Assembly: GCF_900116195.1 (NCBI RefSeq)
Contig: NZ_FOZW01000002.1
Coordinates: forward strand, 545,270 to 609,269
Source of the DNA: Alloyangia pacifica
Lineage (GTDB): Bacteria > Pseudomonadota > Alphaproteobacteria > Rhodobacterales > Rhodobacteraceae
DNA length: 64,000 bases
Direction of reading: 5' to 3'
The translations under genes were made by a program, and so were the position numbers. The notes under the pieces were generated by a model. It was not told the DNA's origin and searched no databases. It worked only from the letters and a program-made list of their open reading frames with translations. Positions within the stretch are counted from its first letter, which is position 1. Each line of letters starts with the position of its first letter. Below, one piece after another: positions 1 through 7,992 of the stretch.

Positions 1-337
1 AGGCCGCCAGCACCGAGCCCAGCGTGAACAGCCCCACCGCGCCGCAGAACACCCGCCGTGCGCCGAACCGGTCGGCGAACCAGCCCGAGACCGGCATGAA
101 GACCGCCAGCGCCAGCAGGTAAGCGGTGACCAGCAGGTGCAGCGACAGCGGCGAGCGCTGCAGATCCTGCGCGATGCGCGGGATGGCGATGGTCAGCAGC
201 GTGGTATCGACCCCCTGCATCAGGAAGGCCAGCGCCACGGTGAAGGCGATGGCGATGCGGTGCGGCTCCGACCGGGTCGGCACGGCGTGCGGCTCGTCGG
301 CGGCGTCGGACGGGAGGTGGCTCGGAGCGTCTGTCAT
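1..337 (-). CDS. MFS drug-exporter family protein, N-terminal part (cut by window edge)
   Basis: The first 112 codons of a minus-strand gene that runs off the left edge; it starts at the ATG read from 337. A hydrophilic head of about 28 residues is followed by hydrophobic stretches (IAIAFTVALAFLMQGVDTTLL, then LLVTAYLLALAVFMPVSG) and by GWFADRFGARRVF, the loop 2-3 motif A of the major facilitator superfamily. The QGVDTTLLTIAIPRIA segment resembles the first helix of DHA2 (EmrB/QacA) 14-helix exporters. Substrate and full length cannot be seen. It is divergent from the amidohydrolase at 584. Confidence 0.85.
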   Translation of the reverse strand, partial: MTDAPSHLPSDAADEPHAVPTRSEPHRIAIAFTVALAFLMQGVDTTLLTIAIPRIAQDLQRSPLSLHLLVTAYLLALAVFMPVSGWFADRFGARRVFCGAVGLFTLGSVLAA

Positions 338-583
338 GGCTCCTGCATCCGCCGCCGGGGCCGCTGCGGTCAAAGGAGTTTTCCTAGAGCCCCAGCGCAG
401 GAAATCTCAGCGCCCTGCGGGCTTGCCGGTCCCTCGGGCCTTGGCCGCTGCTGGACAGGGCAGCCGTACAGGGCTGAGAAAGCCTCAGCCTCGCGGGCAG
501 ATTTCCGCAGTAGCTCCGAAAGCGCCCGCCGCCCTAGGCTCGCGCCGACGCACATGCAGAACATGCACAATCTGGAGAGCATC

Positions 584-1273
584 ATGGCCCACGCCTGGGA
601 CGACTTCCTGACCGAGAACGACCGCAAGCTCATCGCCGCCCGCAAAAACCTGCGCGAGCCGCACGGGCCGGGCAAAGTGAACGCGCTGCTGGTGATCGAC
701 ATGCAGGTGACCGCCGTGGGCGAGGATCGCCCCATCCACGAGCAGGTTGACCGCTTCCCCGGTGCCTGCGGGCCGCACGCCTGGAAGGCGATCCCGCCGC
801 AGCAGCGCCTGCTCGCCGCCGCACGCGCCGCCGGAATGCCGGTGATCTACTCCAAGCACGTCTTCCATGGCTACACCGGTCTTGCCCGAGCCGAGGGCGG
901 CGTCTTTGCCGCCACCGATCCGCGCTCGGAAATCCCCGCCGAGGTCGCCATGGCCGAGGGGGAGATCCTCGTCGAGAAACAGACGCCTTCGTGCTTTGCC
1001 TATACCAACCTGCATCTCATCGCGAAGGAGAAGGGGATCGACGGCTTCCTCGTGGTCGGCAATTCCACGTCTGGCTGCGTGCGCGCCACCTGTGTCGACG
1101 GCGAGGCGCTCGGCTACAAGATGCAGGTGATCGAGGAGGGGGTCTTCGACCGGATCGAGATGAGCCATGCCGCCGCACTCTTCGACATGCAGTTCAAGAT
1201 TTGCGACGTGATCGACGAGGCGCGCGCGCTCGAGATCATGGGCGTGCCGGACGCGCTGAAGAAATCCGCTTGA
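584..1273 (+). CDS. Isochorismatase-family amidohydrolase, N-carbamoylsarcosine amidase-like
   Basis: A 229-residue cysteine hydrolase of the isochorismatase superfamily. The triad is visible as Asp39 (LLVIDMQ), Lys132 (LVEKQTPS) and Cys165 (NSTSGCVRAT). The spacings D-K 93 and K-C 33 match those of N-carbamoylsarcosine amidohydrolase (Asp51, Lys144, Cys177), which releases sarcosine, CO2 and ammonia. SGCVRAT is the usual active-site string of that group. I chose the ATG at 584 because GGAGAG precedes it at good spacing; upstream in-frame ATGs at 554 and 563 lack this. It is followed after 9 bp by a carbamoylase-like nitrilase, so a carbamoyl or amide substrate is likely. Related amidases act on maleamate or ureidoacrylate, so the exact substrate is not proved. 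Confidence 0.85.
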   Translation: MAHAWDDFLTENDRKLIAARKNLREPHGPGKVNALLVIDMQVTAVGEDRPIHEQVDRFPGACGPHAWKAIPPQQRLLAAARAAGMPVIYSKHVFHGYTGLARAEGGVFAATDPRSEIPAEVAMAEGEILVEKQTPSCFAYTNLHLIAKEKGIDGFLVVGNSTSGCVRATCVDGEALGYKMQVIEEGVFDRIEMSHAAALFDMQFKICDVIDEARALEIMGVPDALKKSA

Positions 1274-1282
1274 GGCAGGGTC

Positions 1283-2182
1283 ATGAGCACATTCACCGCC
1301 GCCGCCCTGCAACTCGGGCCTGCCTCGGAGACGATGGCCGAGACCACGGATCGTATCCTCGCGTTGATGGAAGAGGCGGCCGGGCAGGGCGCGAGGCTCG
1401 CCGTGCTGCCCGAGCTGGCGCTGCAGCCCTATTTCGCCGCCGAGGTGCATGAGGATCTCTCGCGCTGGACCGACGCCGGAGAGACCGAAGCCGCGCTCGG
1501 CCGGATCGCCGCCGCGTGCGAGCGGCTGGGGCTGGCGCTCTCCGTCTCGCACGCCGAACCCTCCGAGGCGCGGCTCTACAACTCGATGACCTTCATCGCG
1601 CCGGACGGCCATACCTGCGGCATGTTTCGCAAGGTGCATATCCCCGGGCAGGTCGAGCCCGACCCCGCGAAGGAGGTGAACATTCTCGAGCGGCGCTACT
1701 TCGCGGCCGGCAACCTCGGCTTTCCCGCCTATGCGGTCGAGGGGATCACCGAAGTCCCACTGCGCACGGGCGGGCTGATCTGCTACGACCGACGCTTCCC
1801 CGAGAGCTGGCGCAGCCTGATGCTGAACGGCGCGGACCTCTTTTGCGTCTGCTACAACACGCCGGTGATGAACGGCGCGACGCTGGAGCAGGCCCGCCAC
1901 GCCTCGGAACTGGCGATCTGCGGCGGGGCCTATTCCAATGCCACGTGGACCATCGCCGCGGGCAAGGGCGGGGTGGAGAACGGCATCACCTTCATCGGTG
2001 GCAGCTTCATCTGCGGACCCGACGGGGTGATCGTGGCGCGCGCCGAAACGATGGGCGACGAGATCGTGTTGGCCGAGGTGGACATGGCCCGGCAGCAGGC
2101 GCTGCGCGCGCGCTGGAACTTCGCCGAGACCCGCGCCGAGCACGCCTATGCCGGGGCGCCCGTTGTGCGGGACGTCGCCTGA
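1283..2182 (+). CDS. Nitrilase-superfamily hydrolase, N-carbamoyl-D-amino-acid hydrolase-like
   Basis: A 299-residue carbon-nitrogen hydrolase. The Glu-Lys-Cys triad is visible: Glu44 (VLPELALQPYF), Lys117 (FRKVHIPGQ) and Cys167 (LICYDRRFPESWR). Segments such as ERRYFAAGNLGFP, YNTPVMNG and AAGKGGVENG align by eye with Agrobacterium D-carbamoylase (EKRYFEPGDLGFP, YNTPTHNP, AAGKVGMEEN), so it probably hydrolyses an N-carbamoyl amino acid to the amino acid, CO2 and ammonia. It lies 9 bp after the isochorismatase-family gene and is surely cotranscribed with it. The alternative is beta-ureidopropionase-type activity. No signal peptide, so cytoplasmic. Confidence 0.88.
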   Translation: MSTFTAAALQLGPASETMAETTDRILALMEEAAGQGARLAVLPELALQPYFAAEVHEDLSRWTDAGETEAALGRIAAACERLGLALSVSHAEPSEARLYNSMTFIAPDGHTCGMFRKVHIPGQVEPDPAKEVNILERRYFAAGNLGFPAYAVEGITEVPLRTGGLICYDRRFPESWRSLMLNGADLFCVCYNTPVMNGATLEQARHASELAICGGAYSNATWTIAAGKGGVENGITFIGGSFICGPDGVIVARAETMGDEIVLAEVDMARQQALRARWNFAETRAEHAYAGAPVVRDVA

Positions 2183-2560
2183 CCTCGCGCGGCCCGTCCG
2201 TGCATCCTCCTTGCATGGCACTTTGGGAAGTTGATGTTCGGACTTTTGAGAGCCCTCCATCCAGCGGACGACACTGCGTGACCTTGAGGAATACCGGAGT
2301 TTTCTTCAGAAATTTAACTGTTTGGTCAGAAAATTAAGCGCCTACCGCGACGCGACTCGCAGCTCATCTTCAGAAAACGCAAGGAATTCGCTCGACAGAA
2401 CTCCCCAAAAAGTACGGACAAAGGTCGGTTCATTTGTCCGTATTTTCATCATTCGATCAGTTGCAGCCCTCGCCGGATGCCGGCAGCTCAGTTCTTTCTT
2501 GATCGCCGCCCCGGGCGCGCGCTCCGATCATGTCGGGGAGGTGACAGAGAGGTGAAGACC
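2183..2560. other. Regulatory intergenic region before the lysR gene
   Basis: About 380 bp without a gene, clearly richer in A and T than its surroundings between roughly 2240 and 2460. It carries two direct repeats of CAGAAA(T/A)TTAA starting at 2307 and 2327, exactly 20 bp or two helical turns apart, a partial third copy (CAGAAAA) at 2371, and a perfect 10-bp inverted repeat at 2413-2442. Phased direct repeats fit binding by a dimeric regulator. Confidence 0.5.
2413..2442. promoter_or_regulatory. 10-bp perfect inverted repeat (operator or terminator)
   Basis: TACGGACAAA at 2413-2422 and its exact reverse complement TTTGTCCGTA at 2433-2442 enclose a 10-nt loop. Four A precede and four T follow the core, so the RNA could act as an intrinsic terminator in either direction. 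The position, 120 bp upstream of the lysR start and 230 bp after the nitrilase stop, also allows an operator. Confidence 0.5.
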
Positions 2561-3484
2561 ATGAGAAAACGTGTCCCGCTGAATGCCATCCGCGCTTTCG
2601 AGGCGACGGCCCGCAACCAGTCGGTGGCCAAGGCCGCCGACGAGCTCTGCGTCACGCCCACGGCCGTGAGCCACCAGATCCGGCAGCTTGAGGAATTCCT
2701 GCAGGTGCGCCTCTTCATCCGCAAGAACTCGCGGATCGAGCTGACCACCGAGGCGCGCAACAACGTGCATCAGATCGGCCGCGCGCTCGATCTGATCAAC
2801 GAGGCAATCGCAGCATTGGAGGGCTCGGATTACGACGAACGACGGCGCCTCAACGTTGCGGCGTCCACCTCCGTCGCCTCGTTCTTCCTGATGCCCCGGC
2901 TCTACGACTTCACCCTGCGCGCGCCGGACATCGACCTGAACATTCGGACCTTCCTGTCGCGCAAGGAGGCAGAGGAGCAGGAGATGGATATCCGCATCCT
3001 CAACTGGCAGAGCCAGATGGAATGCCAGGTCGAGCCGCTGGTCGAGGAAGAGGTCGTGCCGGTCTGCGCCCCCGCCGTGGCCGCGCGCTTCGGCAACGAT
3101 CCGCGCGAGATCCTCAAGAATGCGCCGCTGCTGCACGTGGACCGGGCCAACGACGGGCTCGACAGCACCTACCCGGACTGGGCGCGCTACCTCGCCGAAT
3201 ACGGCATCAGCCGCAGCGATCTCAGCCATGGCGCGCGCTTCAACCAGGCAGGTACCTCCATCGAGGCGGCCTGCGCCGGGGTCGGGGTGATCCTAGGCCG
3301 CTCGCTGCTGATCGAGGATGCGCTGCAGAAGGGGCGTCTCGTGCGGGTGAGTGAGCCCTATCCGATCCGCTCGCCCTACTTCCTGCAATCGCCCTGGAAG
3401 TCGACGAACAAGGAGAGCATCCAGCGCTTCAAGGACTGGATCCTCGAAAAGGTCCGCTCGAACGGGCTGGTGCACGCGATCTGA
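2561..3484 (+). CDS. LysR-family transcriptional regulator, GcvA-like
   Basis: A 307-residue LysR protein. The N-terminal winged helix-turn-helix is at about residues 5-65 (LNAIRAFEATARNQSVAKAADEL, then VTPTAVSHQIRQLEEFL), followed by a periplasmic-binding-like effector domain. PLNAIRAFEA and the AVSHQIRQLE recognition helix are typical of the GcvA subgroup. The start at 2561 follows AGAGGTGAA; longer in-frame starts have no such site. It sits between the two carbamoyl hydrolases (same strand, upstream) and the convergent ABC operon, so it probably controls this catabolic cluster. The effector is unknown. Confidence 0.9.
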   Translation: MRKRVPLNAIRAFEATARNQSVAKAADELCVTPTAVSHQIRQLEEFLQVRLFIRKNSRIELTTEARNNVHQIGRALDLINEAIAALEGSDYDERRRLNVAASTSVASFFLMPRLYDFTLRAPDIDLNIRTFLSRKEAEEQEMDIRILNWQSQMECQVEPLVEEEVVPVCAPAVAARFGNDPREILKNAPLLHVDRANDGLDSTYPDWARYLAEYGISRSDLSHGARFNQAGTSIEAACAGVGVILGRSLLIEDALQKGRLVRVSEPYPIRSPYFLQSPWKSTNKESIQRFKDWILEKVRSNGLVHAI

Positions 3485-3510
3485 GGACTGGTTGCGTTTC
3501 CGGGAAAAGA

Positions 3511-3557
3511 TCCGGGGGCGCGCAGGCCTGTCCCAAATGGACCTGCGCGCCTCCGGA
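3511..3557. terminator. Strong bidirectional hairpin between convergent genes
   Basis: A 16-bp stem, TCCGGGGGCGCGCAGG at 3511-3526 with CCTGCGCGCCTCCGGA at 3542-3557, with one G-T pair. It separates the convergent lysR and ABC ATPase genes. There is no T tract, so termination may rely on the stem alone. Confidence 0.6.
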
Positions 3558-3579
3558 CACCCTGGACGTCAGACGAGCC

Positions 3580-4632
3580 TCACGCCAGTGGATGCTCGTC
3601 CGCCGGATCCCAAGACAGCATCACAGATTGCCCAAGCTCAAGCGCATCGTTGAAGAACGCGCTTGTCGGCATCAGCGCGGTCAGCTCCTCGTCATCCGTG
3701 CCGGTGACGCTGACCCGCACGGCAGTGCCCTGGTACTCGATCATCGACACCGTACCCGGAAGGCTCCGCAGCCCGGGGCGCGCGCCGATCACGCATTGGT
3801 CGGCCCGCACCGAGGCCTCGCCGCCGCCCGCGCGCTGCACCACATTGTGCCCGCCGAGGAAGCGCGCGACGAAGGCGTTGCTCGGTGTCTCGTAGACCTC
3901 GCGCGCCGCGCCCGCCTGCATGATCACCGCGTTGTTCATCACCACCACCAGGTCGGCCAGTGCCAGTGCCTCGTCCTGGCTGTGGGTGACGTGGATGAAG
4001 GAAATCCCCAGTTCCTTCTGGATGCGCTTCAGCTCGGCGCGCATGCGGATGCGCAGGAAGGGGTCGAGCGCCGAGAGCGGCTCGTCGAGCAGCAGCACCT
4101 TGGGCCGGGTGATCAGCGACCGCGCCAATGCCACCCGCTGCTGCTGGCCGCCGGACATCTGGCTCGGCAGGCGCTCGGCGAGGTGATCCATCTGCACGAG
4201 CTCAAGGTATTCCTTGGCCTTTGCCCGGCGCTCCGCGCGCGAGACGCCCTGCACCTTGAGCGAGAAGGCGACGTTGTCGAGGGCGCTGAGGTGCGGAAAG
4301 AGCGCGTAGTCCTGAAACATCATCGAGGTGCCGCGCGCCACCGGCGGCGCATGGGTGATTTCCTGATCGTGGATCAGGATGGCGCCGTCGCTGACTTCCT
4401 CGTGCCCGGCCAGCATCCGCAGCGTGGTGGACTTGCCGCAGCCCGAGGGGCCGAGCAGGCAGCAGTAGGATCCGCGCGGGATCCGTAGCGAGATATTGTC
4501 CACCGCGGGCGCACCCGGTCCGTAGCGCTTGGTCACGGCGACGAGCTCGGCGTCGAAGCGGTGGCTCTGGGTGACCTGGCGCGGCTTGGCGGGAGCGGGC
4601 GGCGGTGTCTCGGTCTTGAGGGCGAGGGTCAT
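3580..4632 (-). CDS. ABC importer ATPase, PotA-like
   Basis: A 350-residue ATPase of the spermidine/putrescine (PotA) type. Walker A is GPSGCGKST, the Q loop is FQDYALFP, the signature is MSGGQQQRVALA and Walker B is VLLLDEPLSALD, with the switch His in HVTHSQDEA. The C-terminal 100 residues form a TOBE-like regulatory domain. The ATG at 4632 overlaps the stop of the upstream permease as ATGA, which indicates translational coupling. It is the last gene of a four-gene importer operon (binding protein, two permeases, ATPase). Given the flanking amidases the substrate is probably a small amide, carbamoyl compound or amine rather than necessarily a polyamine. Confidence 0.92.
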   Translation of the reverse strand: MTLALKTETPPPAPAKPRQVTQSHRFDAELVAVTKRYGPGAPAVDNISLRIPRGSYCCLLGPSGCGKSTTLRMLAGHEEVSDGAILIHDQEITHAPPVARGTSMMFQDYALFPHLSALDNVAFSLKVQGVSRAERRAKAKEYLELVQMDHLAERLPSQMSGGQQQRVALARSLITRPKVLLLDEPLSALDPFLRIRMRAELKRIQKELGISFIHVTHSQDEALALADLVVVMNNAVIMQAGAAREVYETPSNAFVARFLGGHNVVQRAGGGEASVRADQCVIGARPGLRSLPGTVSMIEYQGTAVRVSVTGTDDEELTALMPTSAFFNDALELGQSVMLSWDPADEHPLA

Positions 4633-5477
4633 GCATTGGTCCTCATGCTGCGGCGCTTGGCGAGCTGGGAGACCACGACAAGCGAAAGGATGATCAGGGA
4701 GAAGGAGATGAGCGTGGTCAGCGTGCCGATGGCGAAAAGCACCGGCGTCGAGGCGGCGTTGAGCAGGCCCATCACCTCCATCGGCATGGTGTTGCCCATG
4801 CCCACGTTGAGCGAGGTGCGCGCGGTTTCCTCGTAGGACGAGGTGAGCCCGGCCATGGCGATGCCGATGACGCCGGGCAGGATTATCGGCAGGATCACCC
4901 AGCGGAAACGCTGGCTGGCGGAGGCACCGAGGTCGACGGCGGCCTCTTCGTAGGAGCTGCGGAAGCGGCCGAGCACGATGAACATGATCAGCAGGCCGAA
5001 GGGCAACGTCCATGTCAGCTGCGCGCCGATGCCCGAGGTGAACCAGTTCACCTGCCAGCCGAGCAGGTTGAACATCAGCGCGATGCCGAATCCGACGAAG
5101 ATGCCGGGCAGCACCATCGAGGCGATGGCGGCGTAGAACACCGCGCCCGAGCCGGGGAACTTGCGGCGGTAGGCGAGCCCGGCGGTGACCGAGATCACCA
5201 GCGTCAGCACCGCGGTGCAGGCGGCCAGTCTGATCGAGCGCTGGAAGGCGCTCGGCACGTCGCCGAGGCCCTGTCCCTCGCCGGAGAACAGCGTTTGGAA
5301 CCAATGGGTGGACCAGCCCACCATGGGGAAGGACATGCCGCCCTCGGGGCCCTGGAAGCTGAGGATGTAAAGGCAGGCCATGGGCGCGTAGACGTAGATC
5401 AGGAAGAGCGTCGTCAGCCCTGCGAGCAGGTAGAAGGAGAGGGGGCGCTTGCGGGAGGTCCTGGTGTAGGAAGACAT
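4629..5477 (-). CDS. ABC importer inner-membrane permease, PotC-like
   Basis: A 282-residue permease with about six hydrophobic helices. The cytoplasmic EAA loop that docks the ATPase is visible as EEAAVDLGASASQRFRWVIL. It belongs with the PotC/PotI half of polyamine-type importers. It begins 5 bp after the preceding permease gene ends and overlaps the ATPase gene by 4 bp, so the three are tightly coupled. Confidence 0.92.
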   Translation of the reverse strand: MSSYTRTSRKRPLSFYLLAGLTTLFLIYVYAPMACLYILSFQGPEGGMSFPMVGWSTHWFQTLFSGEGQGLGDVPSAFQRSIRLAACTAVLTLVISVTAGLAYRRKFPGSGAVFYAAIASMVLPGIFVGFGIALMFNLLGWQVNWFTSGIGAQLTWTLPFGLLIMFIVLGRFRSSYEEAAVDLGASASQRFRWVILPIILPGVIGIAMAGLTSSYEETARTSLNVGMGNTMPMEVMGLLNAASTPVLFAIGTLTTLISFSLIILSLVVVSQLAKRRSMRTNA

Positions 5478-5482
5478 GGGGG

Positions 5483-6373
5483 TCAGTTCCTCAGTTCCTT
5501 GCGGATGTCGGCGAAGCGCAGCAGCGAGACGACGATGCTCAGCACCACGACCAGCAGCAGGATCGATTTGGCGGCGGCGGGCGGGTACATGAAGGCGTTG
5601 AGATCGGTGATGATCGACATGCCCACGGTGTTGACCTGGCTGCCGCCCATGAACTTAACCATCACCACATCGCCCATGATCGCCGTGGTCACGATGATCG
5701 TGCCGATGGCAAGGCCGGGGCGCACCAGCGGGAAGATGATGTCGCGCACGATCTGCCATTCCGAGGCACCGGCGTCCTGGGCGGCCTGGATCACCGAGGG
5801 CGGGATCTTGGCCATGGAATTGAGCGCCGTGGCGATCATCGGCATGGTCAGCATCTGCACGTAGGCGACCAGCACGGCGAACTCGGAATACATCAGCCAG
5901 CCGAGCGGTTCGTCGATCACCCCGGCGCCAAGAAGCGCCTGGTTGACCACGCCCTCGCGGCCCAGCAGCGGCACCCAGCTGACCATGCGGATCGGCCCGG
6001 ATGTCCAGAAGGGGATGGCGATGGCAGTGACCAGAAGCGTGCGCAACCAATTGCTGCGCAGGTGGAACGCGAGGAAATAGGCGATGGCAAACCCCAGCGG
6101 CGCGGTGATCGCCCAGACGATGATCAGGAACTTGAAGGTCTTGAGGTAGAGCGCCAGCGTCAGATCCGAGGTCAGTACGTCGACCCAGGTCTCGAGGTAG
6201 AGCTCGGGGAAGACCTGTGCGAAGTTGTAATCGAGGAAGCTGACCACGAAGATCAGCCCGAGCGGCACGATGACCAGCGCCAGGAAGACAAGCGCCATCG
6301 GCGTGACCTGCAGCACCGAGGCAAGTTTCGGCGGGATCGTGACGCGCGAAGGGGAGGTTTGGCTGGAAAGCAT
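5483..6373 (-). CDS. ABC importer inner-membrane permease, PotB-like
   Basis: A 296-residue permease of the PotB/PotH type with several transmembrane helices and an EAA-like loop (IQAAQDAGASEWQIVRDIIFPLV). The ATG at 6373 gives a short polar head (MLSSQTSPSRVT) before the first helix. The reading frame stays open upstream into the spacer after the binding-protein gene, but those residues are Pro/Arg-rich and unlike the family. It is the second gene of the importer operon, 75 bp after the binding-protein gene. Confidence 0.9.
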   Translation of the reverse strand: MLSSQTSPSRVTIPPKLASVLQVTPMALVFLALVIVPLGLIFVVSFLDYNFAQVFPELYLETWVDVLTSDLTLALYLKTFKFLIIVWAITAPLGFAIAYFLAFHLRSNWLRTLLVTAIAIPFWTSGPIRMVSWVPLLGREGVVNQALLGAGVIDEPLGWLMYSEFAVLVAYVQMLTMPMIATALNSMAKIPPSVIQAAQDAGASEWQIVRDIIFPLVRPGLAIGTIIVTTAIMGDVVMVKFMGGSQVNTVGMSIITDLNAFMYPPAAAKSILLLVVVLSIVVSLLRFADIRKELRN

Positions 6374-6448
6374 GGCATTCCGTTTCGTCGGGGAAGGTCT
6401 GGGAAGGGTGCCCCGGCCGGGTCGCGCGGCCGGGACCATGATCGCGGA

Positions 6449-7756
6449 TCAGGCGGCGATGAAGTCCTGCCAGCGGCGCACGAGGTAGCGGTCCTCGTCC
6501 ATCACCGTGTTCCAGATGCCGATGTTGCCCATGCGCTCCCAGATGGAGCCGCCGTCACGCGACACGCCGGCTTTCTCCATGACCTTGCCATAGGGGTTGA
6601 GGATGTCTTCGGTGGCGGGCTGGCCCTCGTACCAATAGCCCCACTCGTTCTCGGTCATGAACGGCTTCACGTTCTCGGGGACCGAATTGTAGAAGCCCTG
6701 GCGCGAGATGAAGGCGCCGGCCCAGCCCGAGTTCATCCAGTTCATGTATTCGATGGCGCAGTCGCGCTCGAGGCCCTCGAGGTGGTTCATCGCCGACATC
6801 ATGATGTACCAGCCACGGTAGCCTTCCTTCATGCCCTTGTAGGTGCAGTCGATACCGCGGGTACGGACCTCGGTCACCGCGGGAGACCACATGGACTGCA
6901 GCAGCACCTCGCCCGAGGCCATCAGCTGCACCGACTGGTCGAAGTTGGTCCAGAAGCTGCGGAAGTGGCCCTCGCGCTTCAGTGCGGTCAGCACGTCGAT
7001 GGTCTTGTCGATCTCCTCGCGGGTCATGTTGCCCTTGTCGCCATAGGTGATTTCGCCCATCGCCTCGAGCGCCATGGCGGCGTCGGCAACACCGATCGAC
7101 ACGCCGTCCTGCAGTGCCACGCGGCCCGAGAATTCGGGGTTCAGCAGCTCGGCCCAGCTCTCGATCGGACGGCCGATCAGGTCGGGGCGGATGCCCAGCG
7201 TGTCGGCGTTGTAGTAGAGCGGCACGCCGACGAGGTAGTCGGTCGGGGTGAGCGAGTACTCCTGCGCATTCTCATCGGCCCAGTATTGCGCCTTGATCGG
7301 CGCCATGCCCTGTTTCGAGGCCTCGGTGCCGTCGGGATAGGTGCCTTGGGTGAACAGCGTCAGCGTCTGGTCCCAGTATTTGTACTCGGACACGTTGACC
7401 GGCATCAGCACGCCGCGCCCGGTGAAATACTTGAGGTTGGTATTGGGCATGTCGGTGACATGCACCGACTTCGGCTGGGTCAGCAGCCGGTTTACATGGG
7501 TGGTGGGGTCAGGCGCGGTCTGCATGTCGACGGTGAAGCCGAGATCCTCGTTCGCCTTGGCCTCGATCTCGGGAATGGTCGAATAGGACTGCCCGAGGTG
7601 GGTGATGGTGACATCCTTGATGTTCTGCGCCCAGAGCATCGGCGCCGGGAAGGCGCTGGCGGCGGCTGCGGCGGCGCCGGATTTGAGCAGGCCGCGGCGC
7701 GAGAGGCCGCGCGGGCTCTTCGCGCGCTTGGCGGCGGGGAGGTCGGATTTGGTCAT
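6449..7756 (-). CDS. Tat-exported ABC solute-binding protein (PotD/PotF type)
   Basis: A 435-residue periplasmic binding protein and the first gene of the importer operon. The N terminus carries a twin-arginine signal (SRRGLLKSG, then an Ala-rich hydrophobic stretch ending near FPAPMLWAQN), so it is exported folded. The start at 7756 follows GGAGAGACCC. Its body resembles extracellular family 1 binding proteins linked to PotABC permeases (VGVPLYYNADTLG, ALMAS-type hinge strings). The ligand cannot be read from sequence; the neighbouring amidase and carbamoylases suggest an amide or carbamoylated compound. Confidence 0.88.
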   Translation of the reverse strand: MTKSDLPAAKRAKSPRGLSRRGLLKSGAAAAAASAFPAPMLWAQNIKDVTITHLGQSYSTIPEIEAKANEDLGFTVDMQTAPDPTTHVNRLLTQPKSVHVTDMPNTNLKYFTGRGVLMPVNVSEYKYWDQTLTLFTQGTYPDGTEASKQGMAPIKAQYWADENAQEYSLTPTDYLVGVPLYYNADTLGIRPDLIGRPIESWAELLNPEFSGRVALQDGVSIGVADAAMALEAMGEITYGDKGNMTREEIDKTIDVLTALKREGHFRSFWTNFDQSVQLMASGEVLLQSMWSPAVTEVRTRGIDCTYKGMKEGYRGWYIMMSAMNHLEGLERDCAIEYMNWMNSGWAGAFISRQGFYNSVPENVKPFMTENEWGYWYEGQPATEDILNPYGKVMEKAGVSRDGGSIWERMGNIGIWNTVMDEDRYLVRRWQDFIAA

Positions 7757-7992
7757 GGGTCTCTCCTGCGGACGATGGGTGCGGCCCGCTGTTTGCCGCG
7801 GGCTCCTTGGCCGGGATCGTCCCTCGCGGGCCTGTTCCGGTGCGTTCAGGATCGAGTGCAGGCGCCCGAAAAACCTAGTGAGAAAATTTGGCAGCGGGCC
7901 TGAAGAAACCTCGCCTGCCTCGGCGCAGGGTTTCTGCTTTTGTGGCACGGTCAGGGGCATGCGCCCCGGCGCGGGATATGAAAGGAGCTGCC

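Noticed and set aside
137..583. N-terminal extension of the N-carbamoylsarcosine amidase-like protein
   Set aside because: The upstream in-frame residues are Arg/Gly-rich and overlap the divergent MFS gene; GGAGAG before 584 marks the true start.
485..2260. 591-codon open frame on the minus strand opposite the two carbamoyl hydrolases
   Set aside because: It is antisense to two genes with intact catalytic triads, is Arg/Gly/His-rich, and shows no family motif; long antisense frames are expected at this GC content.
6062..7903. 613-codon forward frame opposite the ABC binding protein
   Set aside because: Low-complexity Arg/His/Gly composition typical of the complement of a real high-GC gene; the minus strand encodes a clear Tat-exported binding protein.
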